Below are positions 16,548 through 32,900 of a stretch of DNA of 64,000 nt, piece after piece (within the stretch, counting starts at the first letter, position 1; every line of letters starts with the position of its first letter). Made by a program: the position numbers and the translations under genes. The stretch comes from Bacillus yapensis (GTDB lineage: Bacteria; Bacillota; Bacilli; Bacillales; Cytobacillaceae), in the NCBI RefSeq assembly GCF_005280205.1, contig NZ_SUND01000002.1, forward strand, positions 1-64,000, written 5' to 3'. The notes under the pieces are model-generated. The model was not told the origin of the DNA. It saw nothing but the letters and a program-made list of their open reading frames with translations, and searched no databases.

Positions 16548-16812
16548 ATGAGAGGGACAGTACAAGATTCTAGAACTTACTGTAGCGAGCCGAAGATGGT
16601 GGAAGTTCGGCGTAGGTAGAAGATTGGAAAATCACCCTTGAGTACCTAGTTGAACATAGAACAAGTGGTTTTTACTTCTTGTCTGAGTAGGCTAAGGCGA
16701 GTCATTCACGTTACGAATTCTTTGAGCGGATAGATTTATTCTATCTACAAGGGTGGTACCGCGGGAGTTAAAACCTTCTCGTCCCTTTTATGGGGATGAG
16801 AAGGTTTTTTGT
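16548..16812 (+). promoter_or_regulatory. T-box riboswitch controlling ileS (isoleucine specifier)
   Basis: The 14-base T-box aagggtggtaccgc (from 16749) contains TGGT (16754-16757) that pairs with the ACCA end of uncharged tRNA-Ile. The terminator stem is 16771-16785 with 16793-16807, followed by T residues. In stem I the likely specifier codon is ATC (16631-16633), placed just before ccctt (16635-16639), which pairs with the aggg of the 5' arm near 16553. High uncharged tRNA-Ile would prevent termination and raise ileS expression. Confidence 0.92.
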
Positions 16813-16872
16813 GTTTTTATTAGCCTATAATGTATGATGAGTGGTAATGGAGTTTTTTAGGAGGAAAGAATA

Positions 16873-19644
16873 ATGGAATACAAAGACACATTGTTAATGC
16901 CAAAAACTGAATTTCCAATGCGAGGAAACCTTCCAAAGAGGGAACCTGAAATTCAAGAAAAATGGAATGAAATGGATATTTATAAAGCTGTACAGGAAAG
17001 AACACAGGGACGCCCGTTGTTTGTATTACACGATGGTCCTCCATACGCAAATGGGGATATCCACATGGGCCACGCGTTAAATAAGATTCTTAAGGATTTT
17101 ATCGTACGCTATAAGTCCATGAGTGGCTTCCAAGCACCGTATGTACCAGGTTGGGATACACATGGATTACCAATCGAGCAGGCGCTTACGAATAAAGGTG
17201 TTAAGCGTAAGGAGCTAACTGTTGCTGAATTCCGCAAACTGTGTGAAGAATATGCTTATCAACAAATTGATAATCAGAGATCTCAATTTAAACGCTTAGG
17301 TGTTAGAGGAGATTGGGAAAATCCATATATTACTTTAAAGCCAGAATATGAAGCACAACAAATTAAAGTGTTTGGTGAAATGGCTAAAAAGGGTTATATC
17401 TATAAAGGCTTAAAGCCAGTATATTGGTCCCCTTCAAGTGAATCTGCTCTTGCAGAAGCTGAAATCGAGTACCAAGATAAGAAATCTGCGTCAATCTACG
17501 TTGCTTTTGACGTGAAAGATGGAAAAGGAGTATTAGATACAGATACTCAATTTATTATCTGGACTACAACGCCTTGGACAATTCCAGCGAACTTAGGAAT
17601 CACTGTTCATGGTGACTTAAGCTATGTTGTAGTTGAAGCTTCAGGCAAAAAATTCGTGATTGCAAAAGATTTGTTAGAATCAGTAACAAATGAATTAGGA
17701 TGGGAAAATCCATCTGTTATTAAGACAGTTCAAGGTTCAGAATTAGAATATATTATTGCAAAGCATCCGCTATATGGTCGTGATTCTCTAGTAATGCTAG
17801 GAGAACATGTAACGACAGATGCTGGTACAGGTTGTGTTCATACAGCTCCTGGTCACGGGGAAGATGACTTCTTAGTTGGTCAAAAATATGGTCTTGATGT
17901 ATTAAGTCCAGTAGATGATAAAGGCTGCTTTACAAATGAAGCAGAAGGCTTTGAAGGCTTATTCTATGATACAGCGAATAAACCAATCACAGAAAAGCTT
18001 CAAGAAGTTGGTGCTTTATTAAAGCTACAATTTATCACGCACTCTTATCCACACGATTGGAGAACAAAGAAACCAGTTATTTTCCGTGCGACTGCTCAAT
18101 GGTTTGCATCTATTAAAGATTTCCGTGAGGACCTTCTACAAGCAATTAAAGAAACAAAATGGGTGCCTGCATGGGGAGAAACAAGACTCTTTAATATGGT
18201 AAGAGACCGTGGGGACTGGTGTATTTCTCGTCAGCGTGTCTGGGGTGTTCCGATTCCTGTATTTTATGCGGAAAACGGAGAACCTATTATTACGGATGAA
18301 ACAATCAATCATGTATCAAACTTGTTCCGCGAACATGGTTCAAATATTTGGTTTGAACGTGAAGCAAAAGACTTACTACCAGCAGGCTTTACGCATGAAT
18401 CAAGTCCAAATGGAATCTTCACTAAAGAAACAGACATCATGGATGTTTGGTTTGACTCAGGTTCTTCGCATCAAGCAGTACTTGAAGAGCGTGAAGACCT
18501 TCAGCGTCCAGCTGACCTGTATTTAGAGGGTTCAGACCAATATCGTGGATGGTTTAACTCTTCTTTATCAACTGGGGTAGCTGTTACTGGAAAGGCTCCA
18601 TATAAGGGCGTTTTAAGCCACGGTTTTGCATTAGATGGTGAAGGACGTAAAATGAGTAAGTCAATTGGAAACGTCGTAGTCCCAGCTAAGGTAATGGATC
18701 AGCTAGGTGCCGATATTTTACGATTATGGGTAGCTTCTGTTGATTATCAGTCAGATGTTAGAGTATCTGATGCGATTCTAAAGCAAGTAGCTGAGGTGTA
18801 TCGTAAAATCCGTAACACGTTCCGTTTCTTACTTGGAAACTTGGAAGACTTTAATCCAAGTGAAAATAAAGTTGCGTATGAAAACCTAAGAGAAGTGGAC
18901 CAATTTGTTTTAGTAAAATTAAATGAATTGATTAAAAATGTTCGCAACGCATACGAAAATTATGAGTTTGCATCCATTTATCATGCAGTCAATAATTTCT
19001 GTACTTTAGATTTAAGTGCTTTCTATTTAGATTTTGCAAAGGATGTTCTTTACATCGAAGGCGCTGATCACCAAGACCGTCGCGCGATTCAAACAGTTCT
19101 TTATGAATCCTTAATCGCCCTAACTAAATTATTATCACCAATCCTTTCGCATACTGCAGACGAGGTTTGGAGCTTTATTCCAGATGCGAAAGAGGCAAGT
19201 GTTCAATTAACAGATATGCCTGAGTACGTGGAGTTAGCAAATGGTGAGAAATTAGTAGAAAAGTGGACTAAGTTCATGACGCTTCGCGATGATATCCTTA
19301 AGGCTCTAGAGGAAGCGAGAAATGCGAAAGTCATTGGTAAATCTCTATCTGCTAAAGTGAGCCTGTATGTAAATGGACCAACAAAAGAATTATTAGATTC
19401 CATTTCAGAGAACTTACAGCAGTTATTTATTGTTTCTGGTTTTGAAGTTGCTGGTTCATATGATCAGGCACCTGAGGAAGCGGTAAAATTAGAAACTGCA
19501 GCAATCGTTGTTTCCAAAGCAGAAGGCGAAACATGTGAGCGTTGTTGGGTTGTAACACCAGAGGTTGGCCATGATCATGACCATCCAACACTTTGCCCGC
19601 GCTGTGCAGAAGTCGTAAAAGAAAATTACAGTCATTTAGCCTAA
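16873..19644 (+). CDS. ileS: Isoleucyl-tRNA synthetase IleS
   Basis: IleS charges tRNA-Ile with isoleucine and edits mischarged valine. The 923-residue class I synthetase has the HIGH motif as HMGH (residues 64-67) within [15 protein letters not shown], an editing domain ([32 protein letters not shown]), the KMSKS loop starting at K593, an anticodon-binding domain and a C-terminal zinc site with two Cys pairs (CERC and CPRC). The start follows taggaggaaaga. Expression is governed by the T-box upstream. Length is normal for the bacterial type-1 enzyme. Confidence 0.98.
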   Translation: MEYKDTLLMPKTEFPMRGNLPKREPEIQEKWNEMDIYKAVQERTQGRPLFVLHDGPPYANGDIHMGHALNKILKDFIVRYKSMSGFQAPYVPGWDTHGLPIEQALTNKGVKRKELTVAEFRKLCEEYAYQQIDNQRSQFKRLGVRGDWENPYITLKPEYEAQQIKVFGEMAKKGYIYKGLKPVYWSPSSESALAEAEIEYQDKKSASIYVAFDVKDGKGVLDTDTQFIIWTTTPWTIPANLGITVHGDLSYVVVEASGKKFVIAKDLLESVTNELGWENPSVIKTVQGSELEYIIAKHPLYGRDSLVMLGEHVTTDAGTGCVHTAPGHGEDDFLVGQKYGLDVLSPVDDKGCFTNEAEGFEGLFYDTANKPITEKLQEVGALLKLQFITHSYPHDWRTKKPVIFRATAQWFASIKDFREDLLQAIKETKWVPAWGETRLFNMVRDRGDWCISRQRVWGVPIPVFYAENGEPIITDETINHVSNLFREHGSNIWFEREAKDLLPAGFTHESSPNGIFTKETDIMDVWFDSGSSHQAVLEEREDLQRPADLYLEGSDQYRGWFNSSLSTGVAVTGKAPYKGVLSHGFALDGEGRKMSKSIGNVVVPAKVMDQLGADILRLWVASVDYQSDVRVSDAILKQVAEVYRKIRNTFRFLLGNLEDFNPSENKVAYENLREVDQFVLVKLNELIKNVRNAYENYEFASIYHAVNNFCTLDLSAFYLDFAKDVLYIEGADHQDRRAIQTVLYESLIALTKLLSPILSHTADEVWSFIPDAKEASVQLTDMPEYVELANGEKLVEKWTKFMTLRDDILKALEEARNAKVIGKSLSAKVSLYVNGPTKELLDSISENLQQLFIVSGFEVAGSYDQAPEEAVKLETAAIVVSKAEGETCERCWVVTPEVGHDHDHPTLCPRCAEVVKENYSHLA

Positions 19645-19651
19645 AGTTAAG

Positions 19652-19684
19652 ACTCTTCGAGATTATTCTCGGAGAGTTTTTTCT
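19652..19684 (+). terminator. Terminator after ileS
   Basis: actcttcgag (19652-19661) pairs with ctcggagagt (19668-19677), one G-T pair, six-base loop, then tttttctttt. Confidence 0.85.
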
Positions 19685-19802
19685 TTTATAGTGATATATT
19701 CCAACTCCGTTAATGCTTGTTCTCTCTGTTAAATGTTTGTCTGTGTCAGAAAATGCACTAGGGAAATAATAAGGGAAAATAAGATAAAACGGAGGTTTAG
19801 AT

Positions 19803-20093
19803 ATGGAAGCATTTACGAAAAAGAAGCTCTATTCAGAACTCCGTACAATGAAAAAAGAATTACAAGATAGTCTTGAAAATAATAACTGTTCACCGCTTGT
19901 TAAGCCCTTAATTGAGGAAGAGTTAAAGGATGTTGAGAAATCGATGGAAAAGCTCGAAAATGGAAGCTTCGGTTTATGTGAAATTTCTGGAGAGCTAATT
20001 CCAACAGATTATTTAGCCATTGTTCCAACGATTCAATCCATGGAAGACGTTGATGAAATAACCAAGTATTATTGTAAGCCGATCTTTACTTGA
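19803..20093 (+). CDS. ylyA: YlyA-like protein, TraR/DksA relative
   Basis: The 96-residue protein has an N-terminal helical hairpin (LYSELRTMKKELQDSLENN; LIEEELKDVEKSMEKLENGS) and a remnant of the DksA-type zinc finger region (SFGLCEISGELIPTDYLAIVPT). Only one Cys of the first pair and one later Cys remain, so metal binding is doubtful. DksA relatives bind the secondary channel of RNA polymerase. Position between ileS and lspA is that of B. subtilis ylyA, which is the reason for the name; sequence identity was not checked. Start follows acggagg. Confidence 0.7.
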   Translation: MEAFTKKKLYSELRTMKKELQDSLENNNCSPLVKPLIEEELKDVEKSMEKLENGSFGLCEISGELIPTDYLAIVPTIQSMEDVDEITKYYCKPIFT

Positions 20094-20161
20094 GGATATT
20101 TTTCACACAGATTGTAGTTTTTCGTATTAGTGAGGATTTATGTTTAGTTTTTTGACTTCGG

Positions 20162-20243
20162 GGCATCTTTTCGAAAAATTTAATGAAAACGGCTTTAATC
20201 ATTCTCAATTTTCTTGTTACACTTCAACCGTTTCGAAAAGAGC
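20162..20243. repeat. Short terminal-inverted-repeat element, copy 2
   Basis: ggcatcttttcgaaa (20162-20176) pairs with tttcgaaaagagcc (20231-20244) apart from one bulged base. Ends and part of the interior (aatgaaaac, taatcatt) resemble the element at 53953-54046. Confidence 0.5.
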
Positions 20244-20275
20244 CATCCCTAATGCTATCGTTTTTACAGGTAGTA

Positions 20276-20324
20276 TGCTAAAATGCAAAGGTAACAATTT
20301 CGTGAGAGCTGGAGGTTACCTTTG
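20276..20324 (+). promoter_or_regulatory. Extended -10 and start-codon hairpin of lspA
   Basis: TGCTAAAAT (20276-20284) is an extended -10 element. It is followed at once by caaaggtaac (20286-20295), which pairs perfectly with gttacctttg (20315-20324). The loop holds ggagg, and the right arm reaches the first base of the GTG start and is followed by tgttttttt. The structure resembles a terminator placed over the start of lspA. Confidence 0.5.
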
Positions 20325-20818
20325 TGTTTTTTTATTACATACTTGCACTTGTAATTATTGTAATTGATCAATTAACAAAATGGCTGATTGTAAAAAATAT
20401 GGATTTAGGGGAAAGTATTACGATTATCAAAGATTTCCTTTACATTACATCTCATCGTAATCAAGGTGCTGCTTGGGGGATTCTTCAAGGGCAGATGTGG
20501 TTTTTCTACATTATCACAATCGTTGTAATTATTGGGATTGTTTATTACATGGCTAAGCATACAAAAGGTAAGAAGCTATTAGGTATTTCACTTGGATTGA
20601 TGCTTGGTGGTGCTATCGGTAACTTTATCGATCGCGTATTTCGCAAGGAGGTCGTGGACTTTGTCGATACATACATCTTCGGCTACGATTTTCCGATTTT
20701 TAATGTAGCGGATTCAGCGTTAGTCGTAGGAGTAGCCCTACTCATGATTCAAATGTTCCGCGAAGAGCGTGAAGCAAAGGAGAAAGCACATGGAGAAAAA
20801 GGAACACATCATTCTTGA
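20324..20818 (+). CDS. lspA: Lipoprotein signal peptidase LspA
   Basis: LspA is the membrane aspartic peptidase (signal peptidase II) that removes signal peptides from lipid-modified prolipoproteins. The 164-residue protein has four membrane segments and catalytic residues D103 (GNFIDRV) and D130 (FNVADSA). Start is GTG 20324 preceded by ggagg; the first codon is partly in a hairpin. The C-terminus is charged ([14 protein letters not shown]) and its gene end overlaps rluD by 29 bases. Confidence 0.95.
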   Translation: MFFYYILALVIIVIDQLTKWLIVKNMDLGESITIIKDFLYITSHRNQGAAWGILQGQMWFFYIITIVVIIGIVYYMAKHTKGKKLLGISLGLMLGGAIGNFIDRVFRKEVVDFVDTYIFGYDFPIFNVADSALVVGVALLMIQMFREEREAKEKAHGEKGTHHS

Positions 20819-21701
20819 GGAACATGCAAATGAAAGAATTGATAAAGTACTTTCAACATTAAATAAAGAATGGTCAAGAACTCAAGTTCAGCAGTGGATA
20901 AAAGAAGGGCATGTCCTCGTTAATGGACAGCCAATCAAAACAAATTATAAGGGTTCTTTGAATGATAAAATTGAAATCACAATTCCAGAACCAGAAGAAT
21001 TAGATGTCATTCCCGAGGAAATGGATCTGGAAATTTATTACGAGGATAAGGATGTTATCGTTGTAAATAAACCTAAAGGGATGGTTGTCCATCCTGCACC
21101 GGGACATTTAACTGGAACACTTGTTAACGGTTTAATGGCCCATTGTAAAGATTTATCTGGTATTAATGGTGTCCTAAGACCAGGAATCGTTCATCGAATT
21201 GATAAAGATACGTCAGGCTTATTGATGGTTGCAAAAAATGACTTTGCGCATGAGGATTTAGTTAATCAACTTGTTGCGAAAACAGTAACGAGACGTTATC
21301 GTGCAGTAGTTCATGGAAATATCGCTCATGATGATGGAACGATTGATGCACCAATTGCTCGTGATCCAAAGGATCGTCAAAGCATGACAGTTGTAGATAA
21401 TGGAAAGCATGCTGTTACACATTTTCACGTTTTAGAACGTTTTAATGACTTTACCCTTGTTGAGTGTCAATTAGAGACAGGAAGAACCCATCAAATTCGT
21501 GTCCATATGAAGTATATTGGGTTTCCTTTAGCTGGGGATCCAAAATATGGTCCAAGAAAAACAATTGATTTTGGTGGACAAGTTCTGCATGCCGGAATCC
21601 TTGGATTTATTCATCCACGAACAAAGGAATATCTAGAATTCGAAGCTCCACTTCCAAAGGATTTTGTCGAATTGTTGGAAAAGCTTCGAAATAATCGTTG
21701 A
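20790..21701 (+). CDS. ylyB: RluD-family 23S rRNA pseudouridine synthase (YlyB)
   Basis: The 303-residue enzyme has an N-terminal S4 domain ([20 protein letters not shown]) and an RsuA/RluA catalytic domain with [17 protein letters not shown]138 is the catalytic aspartate. It is expected to convert uridines in 23S rRNA helix 69 to pseudouridine, by family similarity. ATG 20790 has aaggag seven bases before it and lies inside the lspA end, suggesting coupling. The stop codon is part of the -35 hexamer of the pyr promoter. Confidence 0.93.
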   Translation: MEKKEHIILEEHANERIDKVLSTLNKEWSRTQVQQWIKEGHVLVNGQPIKTNYKGSLNDKIEITIPEPEELDVIPEEMDLEIYYEDKDVIVVNKPKGMVVHPAPGHLTGTLVNGLMAHCKDLSGINGVLRPGIVHRIDKDTSGLLMVAKNDFAHEDLVNQLVAKTVTRRYRAVVHGNIAHDDGTIDAPIARDPKDRQSMTVVDNGKHAVTHFHVLERFNDFTLVECQLETGRTHQIRVHMKYIGFPLAGDPKYGPRKTIDFGGQVLHAGILGFIHPRTKEYLEFEAPLPKDFVELLEKLRNNR

Positions 21702-21727
21702 CAAATGTTCCAATAATAAGCTACTAT
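21698..21727 (+). promoter_or_regulatory. Promoter of the pyr operon
   Basis: TTGACA (21698-21703) followed by TACTAT (21722-21727) with an 18-base spacer. The -35 overlaps the stop codon of the upstream pseudouridine synthase gene. Transcription would enter the first PyrR attenuator. Confidence 0.6.
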
Positions 21728-21755
21728 GACTATAGTTTAATAAGTCCTTTAAGAC

Positions 21756-22431
<676 letters not shown>

Positions 22432-22449
22432 GATTGACCTTTTAATTGT

Positions 22450-22541
22450 AGTCCAGAGAGGCTAGCAAAAGGAATTGTATAGGGATACCTCTATACTATT
22501 TCGCCTAACCTCTTTGATAAATTTCAAAGAGGTATTTTTTT
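22450..22541 (+). promoter_or_regulatory. PyrR attenuator 2 (pyrR-pyrP)
   Basis: The binding sequence agtccagagaggctagcaaa starts at 22450. The terminator pairs acctctttga (22508-22517) with tcaaagaggt (22524-22533), followed by eight T residues. Same mechanism as attenuator 1. Confidence 0.92.
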
Positions 22542-22556
22542 TAGGGGGAAAATGAA

Positions 22557-23855
22557 ATGAATAAACCAGTACTTGATATTAATGAAAAACCAACACCCGC
22601 ACAAATGATAACACTTAGCTTTCAGCACATGTTTGCCATGTTTGGAGCAACCATCTTAGTACCAAAATTAGTTGGTTTAAGTCCAGCGATTGCTCTTTTA
22701 ACAAGTGGAATTGCCACGATTTTATTCTTACTTATCACACAGTTTAAAGTGCCAGCTTACTTAGGTTCATCTTTTGCCTTTATTGCACCGATTTTGATTG
22801 CATCAAATGAGGGAGCGAATCCAGGGAACGCAATGATAGGGGCAATGGCAGTAGGAATTACCTACGGAGTTGTGTCTTTAATCATCTGGAAAACAGGCTA
22901 TAAATGGTTAATGCGTCTTTTACCAGCAATCGTTGTTGCGCCAGTTATTATGGTAATCGGTCTTGGATTATCTGGAACAGCGGTAGACATGGCGATGAAT
23001 GTAAATGGGGAGTATAACTTCTGGCACTTTACAGCTGCTTTAGTTACATTGTTTGCAGCCATCATCTTCACGGTTTATTTCAAAAATATTTTAAGTGCAA
23101 TGCCGATTTTACTAGGACTAATCGTTGGATACATTTATTCAGCTATCATCGGAATTGTTGATTTCACACCAGTAAAAGAAGCGAACTGGTTTGAACTTCC
23201 TAAATTCTTATTCCCAGGAATCGATTATGAATTTACGATTACATCATCTATCTTACTGGCAATGGTACCAATCGTCTTTGTTACAATTTCAGAGCATATC
23301 GGACATCAATTAGTACTAGGTAGAGTAGTTAATCGCAATTATATTAAAGACCCAGGCTTGCATCGTTCGATTGTCGCTGACGGTTTAGGAACTTTTGTTA
23401 GTGCGTTCTTAGGTGGACCACCAAAAACAACTTATGGTGAAAATATCGGCGTACTAGCAATTACAAGAGTATATTCAATCTATGTTATCTTCGGAGCAGC
23501 AATCATTGCTATCCTGTTCTCATTCGTAGGTAAGGCAATGGCATTCATTCAAACGATTCCGACTGCGGTCCTTGGTGGAATTTCCATCTTACTCTTCGGA
23601 ATTATTGCTTCAAGTGGTTTGAGAATGCTGGTTGAAAGTAAAATTGATTTTGGAAACAATAGAAACTTAGTGATATCTTCAGTTATCTTAGTTCTAGGTA
23701 TCGGTGGAGCAGCATTAAGAATAACAGATTCTTTCAGCATTGAGGGAATGGCATTAGCTGCGATTGTTGGGGTTATTCTAAACCTAGTTCTACCAGGAAG
23801 AGATAAAGAAAACCAATCGTTAGAAGATGAGATGAAAAATAATGATGTCGCATAG
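22557..23855 (+). CDS. pyrP: Uracil permease PyrP
   Basis: A 432-residue NCS2-family (nucleobase/ascorbate) proton symporter that imports uracil. It starts MNKPVLDINEKPTPAQMITL, and shows the family pattern QHMFAMFGATILVPKLVGLS, about twelve hydrophobic segments, and the motif GGPPKTTYGENIGVLAITRV with SEHIGHQLVLGRV preceding it (substrate-binding glutamates). The start follows tagggggaaa. Located between attenuators 2 and 3 of the pyr operon. Confidence 0.96.
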   Translation: MNKPVLDINEKPTPAQMITLSFQHMFAMFGATILVPKLVGLSPAIALLTSGIATILFLLITQFKVPAYLGSSFAFIAPILIASNEGANPGNAMIGAMAVGITYGVVSLIIWKTGYKWLMRLLPAIVVAPVIMVIGLGLSGTAVDMAMNVNGEYNFWHFTAALVTLFAAIIFTVYFKNILSAMPILLGLIVGYIYSAIIGIVDFTPVKEANWFELPKFLFPGIDYEFTITSSILLAMVPIVFVTISEHIGHQLVLGRVVNRNYIKDPGLHRSIVADGLGTFVSAFLGGPPKTTYGENIGVLAITRVYSIYVIFGAAIIAILFSFVGKAMAFIQTIPTAVLGGISILLFGIIASSGLRMLVESKIDFGNNRNLVISSVILVLGIGGAALRITDSFSIEGMALAAIVGVILNLVLPGRDKENQSLEDEMKNNDVA

Positions 23856-23857
23856 GT

Positions 23858-26206
<2,349 letters not shown>

Positions 26207-26210
<4 letters not shown>

Positions 26211-27310
26211 AAAGACAATTAATTTTGGAAGATGGTAGCGTCCTTTTAGGTGAAGGATTTGGAAGTGAAAAAGAAACGATAGGTGAAGTCGTTTTTAATA
26301 CCGGGATGACAGGGTATCAAGAAATCTTATCTGACCCGTCCTATTGCGGGCAAATTGTTACGCTAACTTATCCTCTCATTGGGAATTATGGCATCAATCG
26401 CGATGACTTCGAATCGATTACGCCTGCAATATCAGGTTTTATTGTGAAGGAAGTAGCCGATTTTCCTTCAAACTGGAGAAATGAAATTTCCTTGAGTGAG
26501 TATTTTAAAAGCAAAGACATTCCAGGAATTTCCGGCATTGATACAAGAAAATTAACGAGAATTATCCGCAAGTATGGAACGCTAAAAGGGGCAATCTGCT
26601 CAGCGGATGAAGATGTTCAAGGAGTTCTGGAGAGATTAAGAGAAACCACACTACGAAATGACCAAGTGAAACAGGTTTCTACGAAAAATGCCTATCCAAG
26701 TCCGGGAAGAGGAAAAAGAGTTGTCCTTGTTGATTTTGGAATGAAGCATGGTATTTTACGCGAACTGAACAATAGAGATTGTGATGTTCTAGTCGTACCT
26801 TACAATGTTACAGCAGAGGAAATACTCCGTTTAAGTCCAGATGGCGTGATGCTTTCGAATGGACCGGGAGACCCGAAGGATGTAACAGAAGGAATTGAGA
26901 TGATTCAAGGAATTCTTGGGAAAGTGCCACTATTCGGAATTTGCTTAGGACATCAACTCTTTGCGTTAGCATGTGGAGCAAATACAGAAAAGATGAAATT
27001 TGGTCACCGTGGTTCGAACCACCCTGTGAAGGATTTAGTTACAGGTAAAGTAGCGTTAACATCACAAAACCATGGTTATGCCGTAGAAGATGCTTCCATT
27101 GAAACTACACGATTAGAAGTGACACATATTGCTTTAAATGATGGCTCAATTGAAGGTTTGAAGCATAAGGATTTTCCTGCGTTTACCGTTCAATATCATC
27201 CTGAAGCTTCACCAGGTCCAGAGGATGCCAATTATTTATTTGACCAGTTTATGAGCTTAATAGAATCTGAGGAAAGTGGTGCAAACAAATGCCAAAGCGT
27301 ACAGATATAA
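26207..27310 (+). CDS. pyrAA: Carbamoyl-phosphate synthase small subunit PyrAA
   Basis: This 367-residue glutaminase subunit supplies ammonia to the large subunit. An N-terminal CarA-specific domain ([19 protein letters not shown]) precedes a class I glutamine amidotransferase domain with nucleophile C246 in [15 protein letters not shown] and the His/Glu pair in [11 protein letters not shown]. Start ATG overlaps the pyrC stop (ATGA). Being in the PyrR-controlled operon, it is the pyrimidine-dedicated synthase rather than an arginine one. Confidence 0.97.
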
Positions 27311-30300
27311 ACAGTATTTTAGTCATCGGATCAGGACCGATTGTCATCGGTCAAGCAGCGGAATTTGATTATGCAGGAACGCAAGCGTGTATCGCCTTAA
27401 AAGAAGAAGGCTATAAGGTCATTCTTGTTAACTCCAATCCTGCCACCATTATGACTGATACAGAAATTGCTGATGTTGTCTATATTGAGCCGCTCACACT
27501 TGAATTTGTTAGTCGCATTATTCGAAAAGAACGCCCAGATGCCATCGTGCCAACATTAGGAGGGCAAACTGGATTGAATTTGGCAGTCGAGTTAGCCAAG
27601 TCTGGTGTGCTAGACGAATGTGGCGTTGAAATATTAGGAACGAAGCTTTCAGCGATTGAACAAGCAGAGGACCGGGATCTTTTTCGTAGCTTAATGAATG
27701 AGCTTGGTGAGCCAGTTCCAGAAAGCGAAATTGTCCACAATGTTGAGGAATCCCTTCAGTTCGTTCAAACAGTGGGTTATCCAGTCATCGTTCGTCCAGC
27801 CTTCACACTAGGTGGTACTGGCGGAGGGATTTGCCACAACGAGGAAGAGCTAATTGAAACAGTACAAAGCGGCTTGAAATATAGCCCTGTAACTCAATGT
27901 TTACTGGAAAAAAGCATTGCAGGATTCAAAGAGATTGAATACGAGGTTATGAGAGATTCAAATGACAATGCGATTGTTGTTTGTAACATGGAAAACATTG
28001 ACCCAGTTGGTGTTCATACAGGAGATTCAATTGTTGTAGCGCCAAGTCAAACATTAAGTGACCGAGAGTATCAGATGTTACGAAATACATCTTTGAAAAT
28101 TATCCGTGCTCTTGGAATTGAAGGTGGCTGTAATGTTCAGTTAGCGCTTGACCCATACAGCTTCCAATACTACATTATCGAAGTAAATCCACGGGTTAGT
28201 CGCTCATCGGCTTTAGCCTCTAAAGCAACCGGTTATCCAATTGCGAAGTTAGCTGCAAAAATTGCGGTAGGTTTGACGCTAGATGAAATGATGAACCCGA
28301 TTACCGGAAAAACCTATGCAAGCTTTGAGCCTGCACTAGACTATATCGTGACAAAAATTCCACGTTGGCCATTTGATAAATTTGATTCTGCCAAGCGTAA
28401 TCTAGGGACACAAATGAAAGCAACAGGAGAAGTGATGGCGATTGGCCGCACCTTCGAGGAATCCTTACTAAAAGCAATTCGCTCTTTAGAGGCAGGCGTT
28501 TATCATCTTGCTTTAAATGATGGGGCAGATATCGAGAACGAACTATTAGAAAAACGAATTCGCAATGCTGGCGACGAAAGATTGTTTTACATCGGAGAAG
28601 CGTTAAGAAGAGGGCATAGCATTGAGACGATTCATGAATGGAGCCAAATCGACCTCTTTTTCCTTCATAAGATGGAAAAAATCGTTAAGTTTGAAGATGT
28701 CATTCGTGAAAATCACTTTGATTTAGAAGTAGGAAGAAAAGCGAAAGAAATGGGCTTTTCCGACAAGACATTAGCACAGAACTGGAATAGTACTGAGCTT
28801 ACGGTTTATGGGTGGCGCAAAGAGAATGGCATCATCCCTGTCTACAAGATGGTTGATACATGTGCAGCCGAATTTGAATCAGAAACACCTTACTACTACG
28901 GTTCTTATGAAGAGGAAAACGAATCAATTGTGACAGAGAAGAAAAGTGTTGTTGTGCTTGGTTCAGGTCCGATTCGAATTGGCCAAGGCATTGAGTTTGA
29001 TTATTCAACCGTTCATGCTGTCTGGGCGATTAAAGAAGCAGGTTACGAAGCGATTATTATTAACAGCAACCCAGAAACAGTTTCCACGGATTTTAGCATC
29101 TCCGACAAGCTCTATTTCGAGCCTCTGACAATCGAAGACGTTATGCACATCATTGACTTAGAGCAGCCAGAAGGAGTTGTTGTTCAGTTCGGTGGACAAA
29201 CAGCTATCAATCTAGCATCTAAGTTAGTAGAAAGAGGCGTGAAGATTCTTGGCACATCACTTGAAAATATCGATGGAGCAGAGGACAGAGATAAGTTCGA
29301 GCATGCCTTATCCCTATTAAATATTCCACAGCCTAAAGGGAAAACAGCCCTATCAGTTGAAGAAGCAGTGAAGATTGCAGCAAGTATCGGATATCCCGTA
29401 TTGGTTCGTCCATCTTACGTTCTCGGAGGGCGTGCGATGGAAATCGTCTACCATGAGGAAGAGCTTTTACACTATATGAAAAATGCCGTCAAAATTAACC
29501 CAGAGCATCCTGTGTTAATTGACCGTTACTTAACAGGCAAAGAAATTGAAATTGATGCGATTAGTGACGGTAAGTCTGTCTTAATCCCTGGTATTATGGA
29601 GCATATCGAAAGAGCCGGGGTTCACTCAGGTGACTCGATTGCGGTCTACCCAACACAAAGTATAACGGCTGAAATTAAAGCTAAGCTTGTAGATTTTACA
29701 GAGAGACTAGCAAAAGGCTTAGGTATTATCGGGCTTTTGAACATTCAATATGTTGTTTCAAAAGGAGAGGTCTTTGTAATTGAAGTTAATCCTCGTTCAA
29801 GCCGGACGGTTCCATTCCTTAGTAAAATTACGAAGGTGCCAATGGCGAAGATTGCGACGAAGGTTATTCTTGGACAATCTCTAGAGGAGCAAGGCTACGA
29901 ATCAGGTCTTGTACCTGAAAAATCTGGCGTATATGTAAAGGTTCCGGTATTCTCCTTTGCTAAACTACGCAGAGTGGATATTACATTAGGACCGGAAATG
30001 AAATCAACAGGCGAGGTTATGGGCAAGGATACAACACTAGAAAAAGCATTGTACAAAGGACTCGTGGCATCAGGAATGAAAATTCAGCCATTCGGTACGG
30101 TATTGATGACGGTGGCTGATAAGGATAAGGAAGAATCCCTTCAGTTAGCAAAAAGATTTGCTGCGATTGGCTTCCGTATCATGGCAACGAGTGGAACAGC
30201 AGACTCTATTAAATCGGTTGGAATTCCGGTTCAAGTAGTCGACAAAATCGGAACAGAGGGACCAGATCTTCTCGATGTCATTCGAAATGGTGAAGCACAA

Positions 30301-30497
30301 TTTGTTATCAATACCTTAACAAAAGGAAAACAGCCAGCTCGTGACGGCTTTAGAATCCGCCGTGAATCCGTTGAAAATGGAATTCCGTGCTTAACTTCTC
30401 TTGATACGGCAGAAGCAATGCTCCGAGTACTCGAGTCGATGACATTTTCAGCAGAGCCAATGGGTGCACAAACACCAGTACGAGAGGCGGTTTTTCA

Positions 30498-30501
<4 letters not shown>
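27289..30501 (+). CDS. pyrAB: Carbamoyl-phosphate synthase large subunit PyrAB
   Basis: The 1070-residue large subunit makes carbamoyl phosphate from bicarbonate, ammonia and two ATP. It shows the duplicated ATP-grasp architecture: the first half begins [20 protein letters not shown] and the second [20 protein letters not shown] near residue 555; each has a metal-binding block ([17 protein letters not shown] and [17 protein letters not shown]). The C-terminal MGS-like allosteric domain occupies about the last 130 residues. It overlaps pyrAA by 22 bases and pyrK by four. Confidence 0.98.
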
Positions 30502-32182
<1,681 letters not shown>

Positions 32183-32183
32183 C

Positions 32184-32900
32184 TTGAAAAATTCACTAAT
32201 TATAGCCCTAGATTTCTCTAATAAAGAGGAAGTTTTTCAGTTCTTAAATCGTTTTGATGATGAGAGCCTTTTTCTAAAAGTTGGGATGGAGCTTTTTTAT
32301 CAGGAAGGTCCTAGAATCATTCAGGAATTAAAAGAAAGAGAGTATCAGATATTCTTAGATTTAAAGCTTCATGATATTCCGAACACGGTATATGGTGGGA
32401 TGAAAGGTCTTGCGAAGCTAGGCTGTGATTTGGTCAATGTTCATGCGGCTGGGGGAAAAGAAATGATGCGTGCTGCTCTTGAAGGTTTAGAGGCAGGGAC
32501 GGCTCCTGGTAGGGTGCGTCCAGCATGTATTGCAGTAACTCAATTGACAAGTACATCGGAACAGCAAATGAGAAGCGAGCAGTTGATTGAAGCAACTCTA
32601 GAGCAATCGGTTATTCATTATTCCTTAATCGCGCAAGAAGCTGGCTTAGATGGTGTTGTATGCTCTTCACATGAAGTTGGACTTATACGAGAGCAACTAG
32701 GAAATGAATTTGTAACAGTTACTCCTGGAATTCGATTAGGAACTGACCTTGTTCAGGATCAAAAAAGAGTGGCGACTCCAGAACAAGCTAGAATTGCTGG
32801 TGTATCTGCTATCGTCGTTGGACGTGGTATTACGAAGGCAGAAGATCCATATAGAAGCTATCAAGAATACAAACAAGCGTGGGAGGGTGTTCGCGTATGA
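32184..32900 (+). CDS. pyrF: Orotidine 5'-phosphate decarboxylase PyrF
   Basis: PyrF decarboxylates OMP to UMP, the last step of the pathway. The 238-residue barrel has the catalytic [11 protein letters not shown] (D59, K61, D64) and the phosphate-binding GIR and VVGRGI motifs. TTG 32184 is chosen because [12 protein letters not shown] matches the family N-terminus; aaggag lies about 12 bases upstream, slightly far. The frame upstream overlaps pyrD but is not family-like. It overlaps pyrE by four bases. Confidence 0.95.
   Translation: MKNSLIIALDFSNKEEVFQFLNRFDDESLFLKVGMELFYQEGPRIIQELKEREYQIFLDLKLHDIPNTVYGGMKGLAKLGCDLVNVHAAGGKEMMRAALEGLEAGTAPGRVRPACIAVTQLTSTSEQQMRSEQLIEATLEQSVIHYSLIAQEAGLDGVVCSSHEVGLIREQLGNEFVTVTPGIRLGTDLVQDQKRVATPEQARIAGVSAIVVGRGITKAEDPYRSYQEYKQAWEGVRV

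Noticed and set aside
20140-20367. 75-codon plus-strand frame between ylyA and lspA
   Set aside because: It covers the inverted-repeat element and the lspA leader, has no ribosome binding site and no family resemblance.
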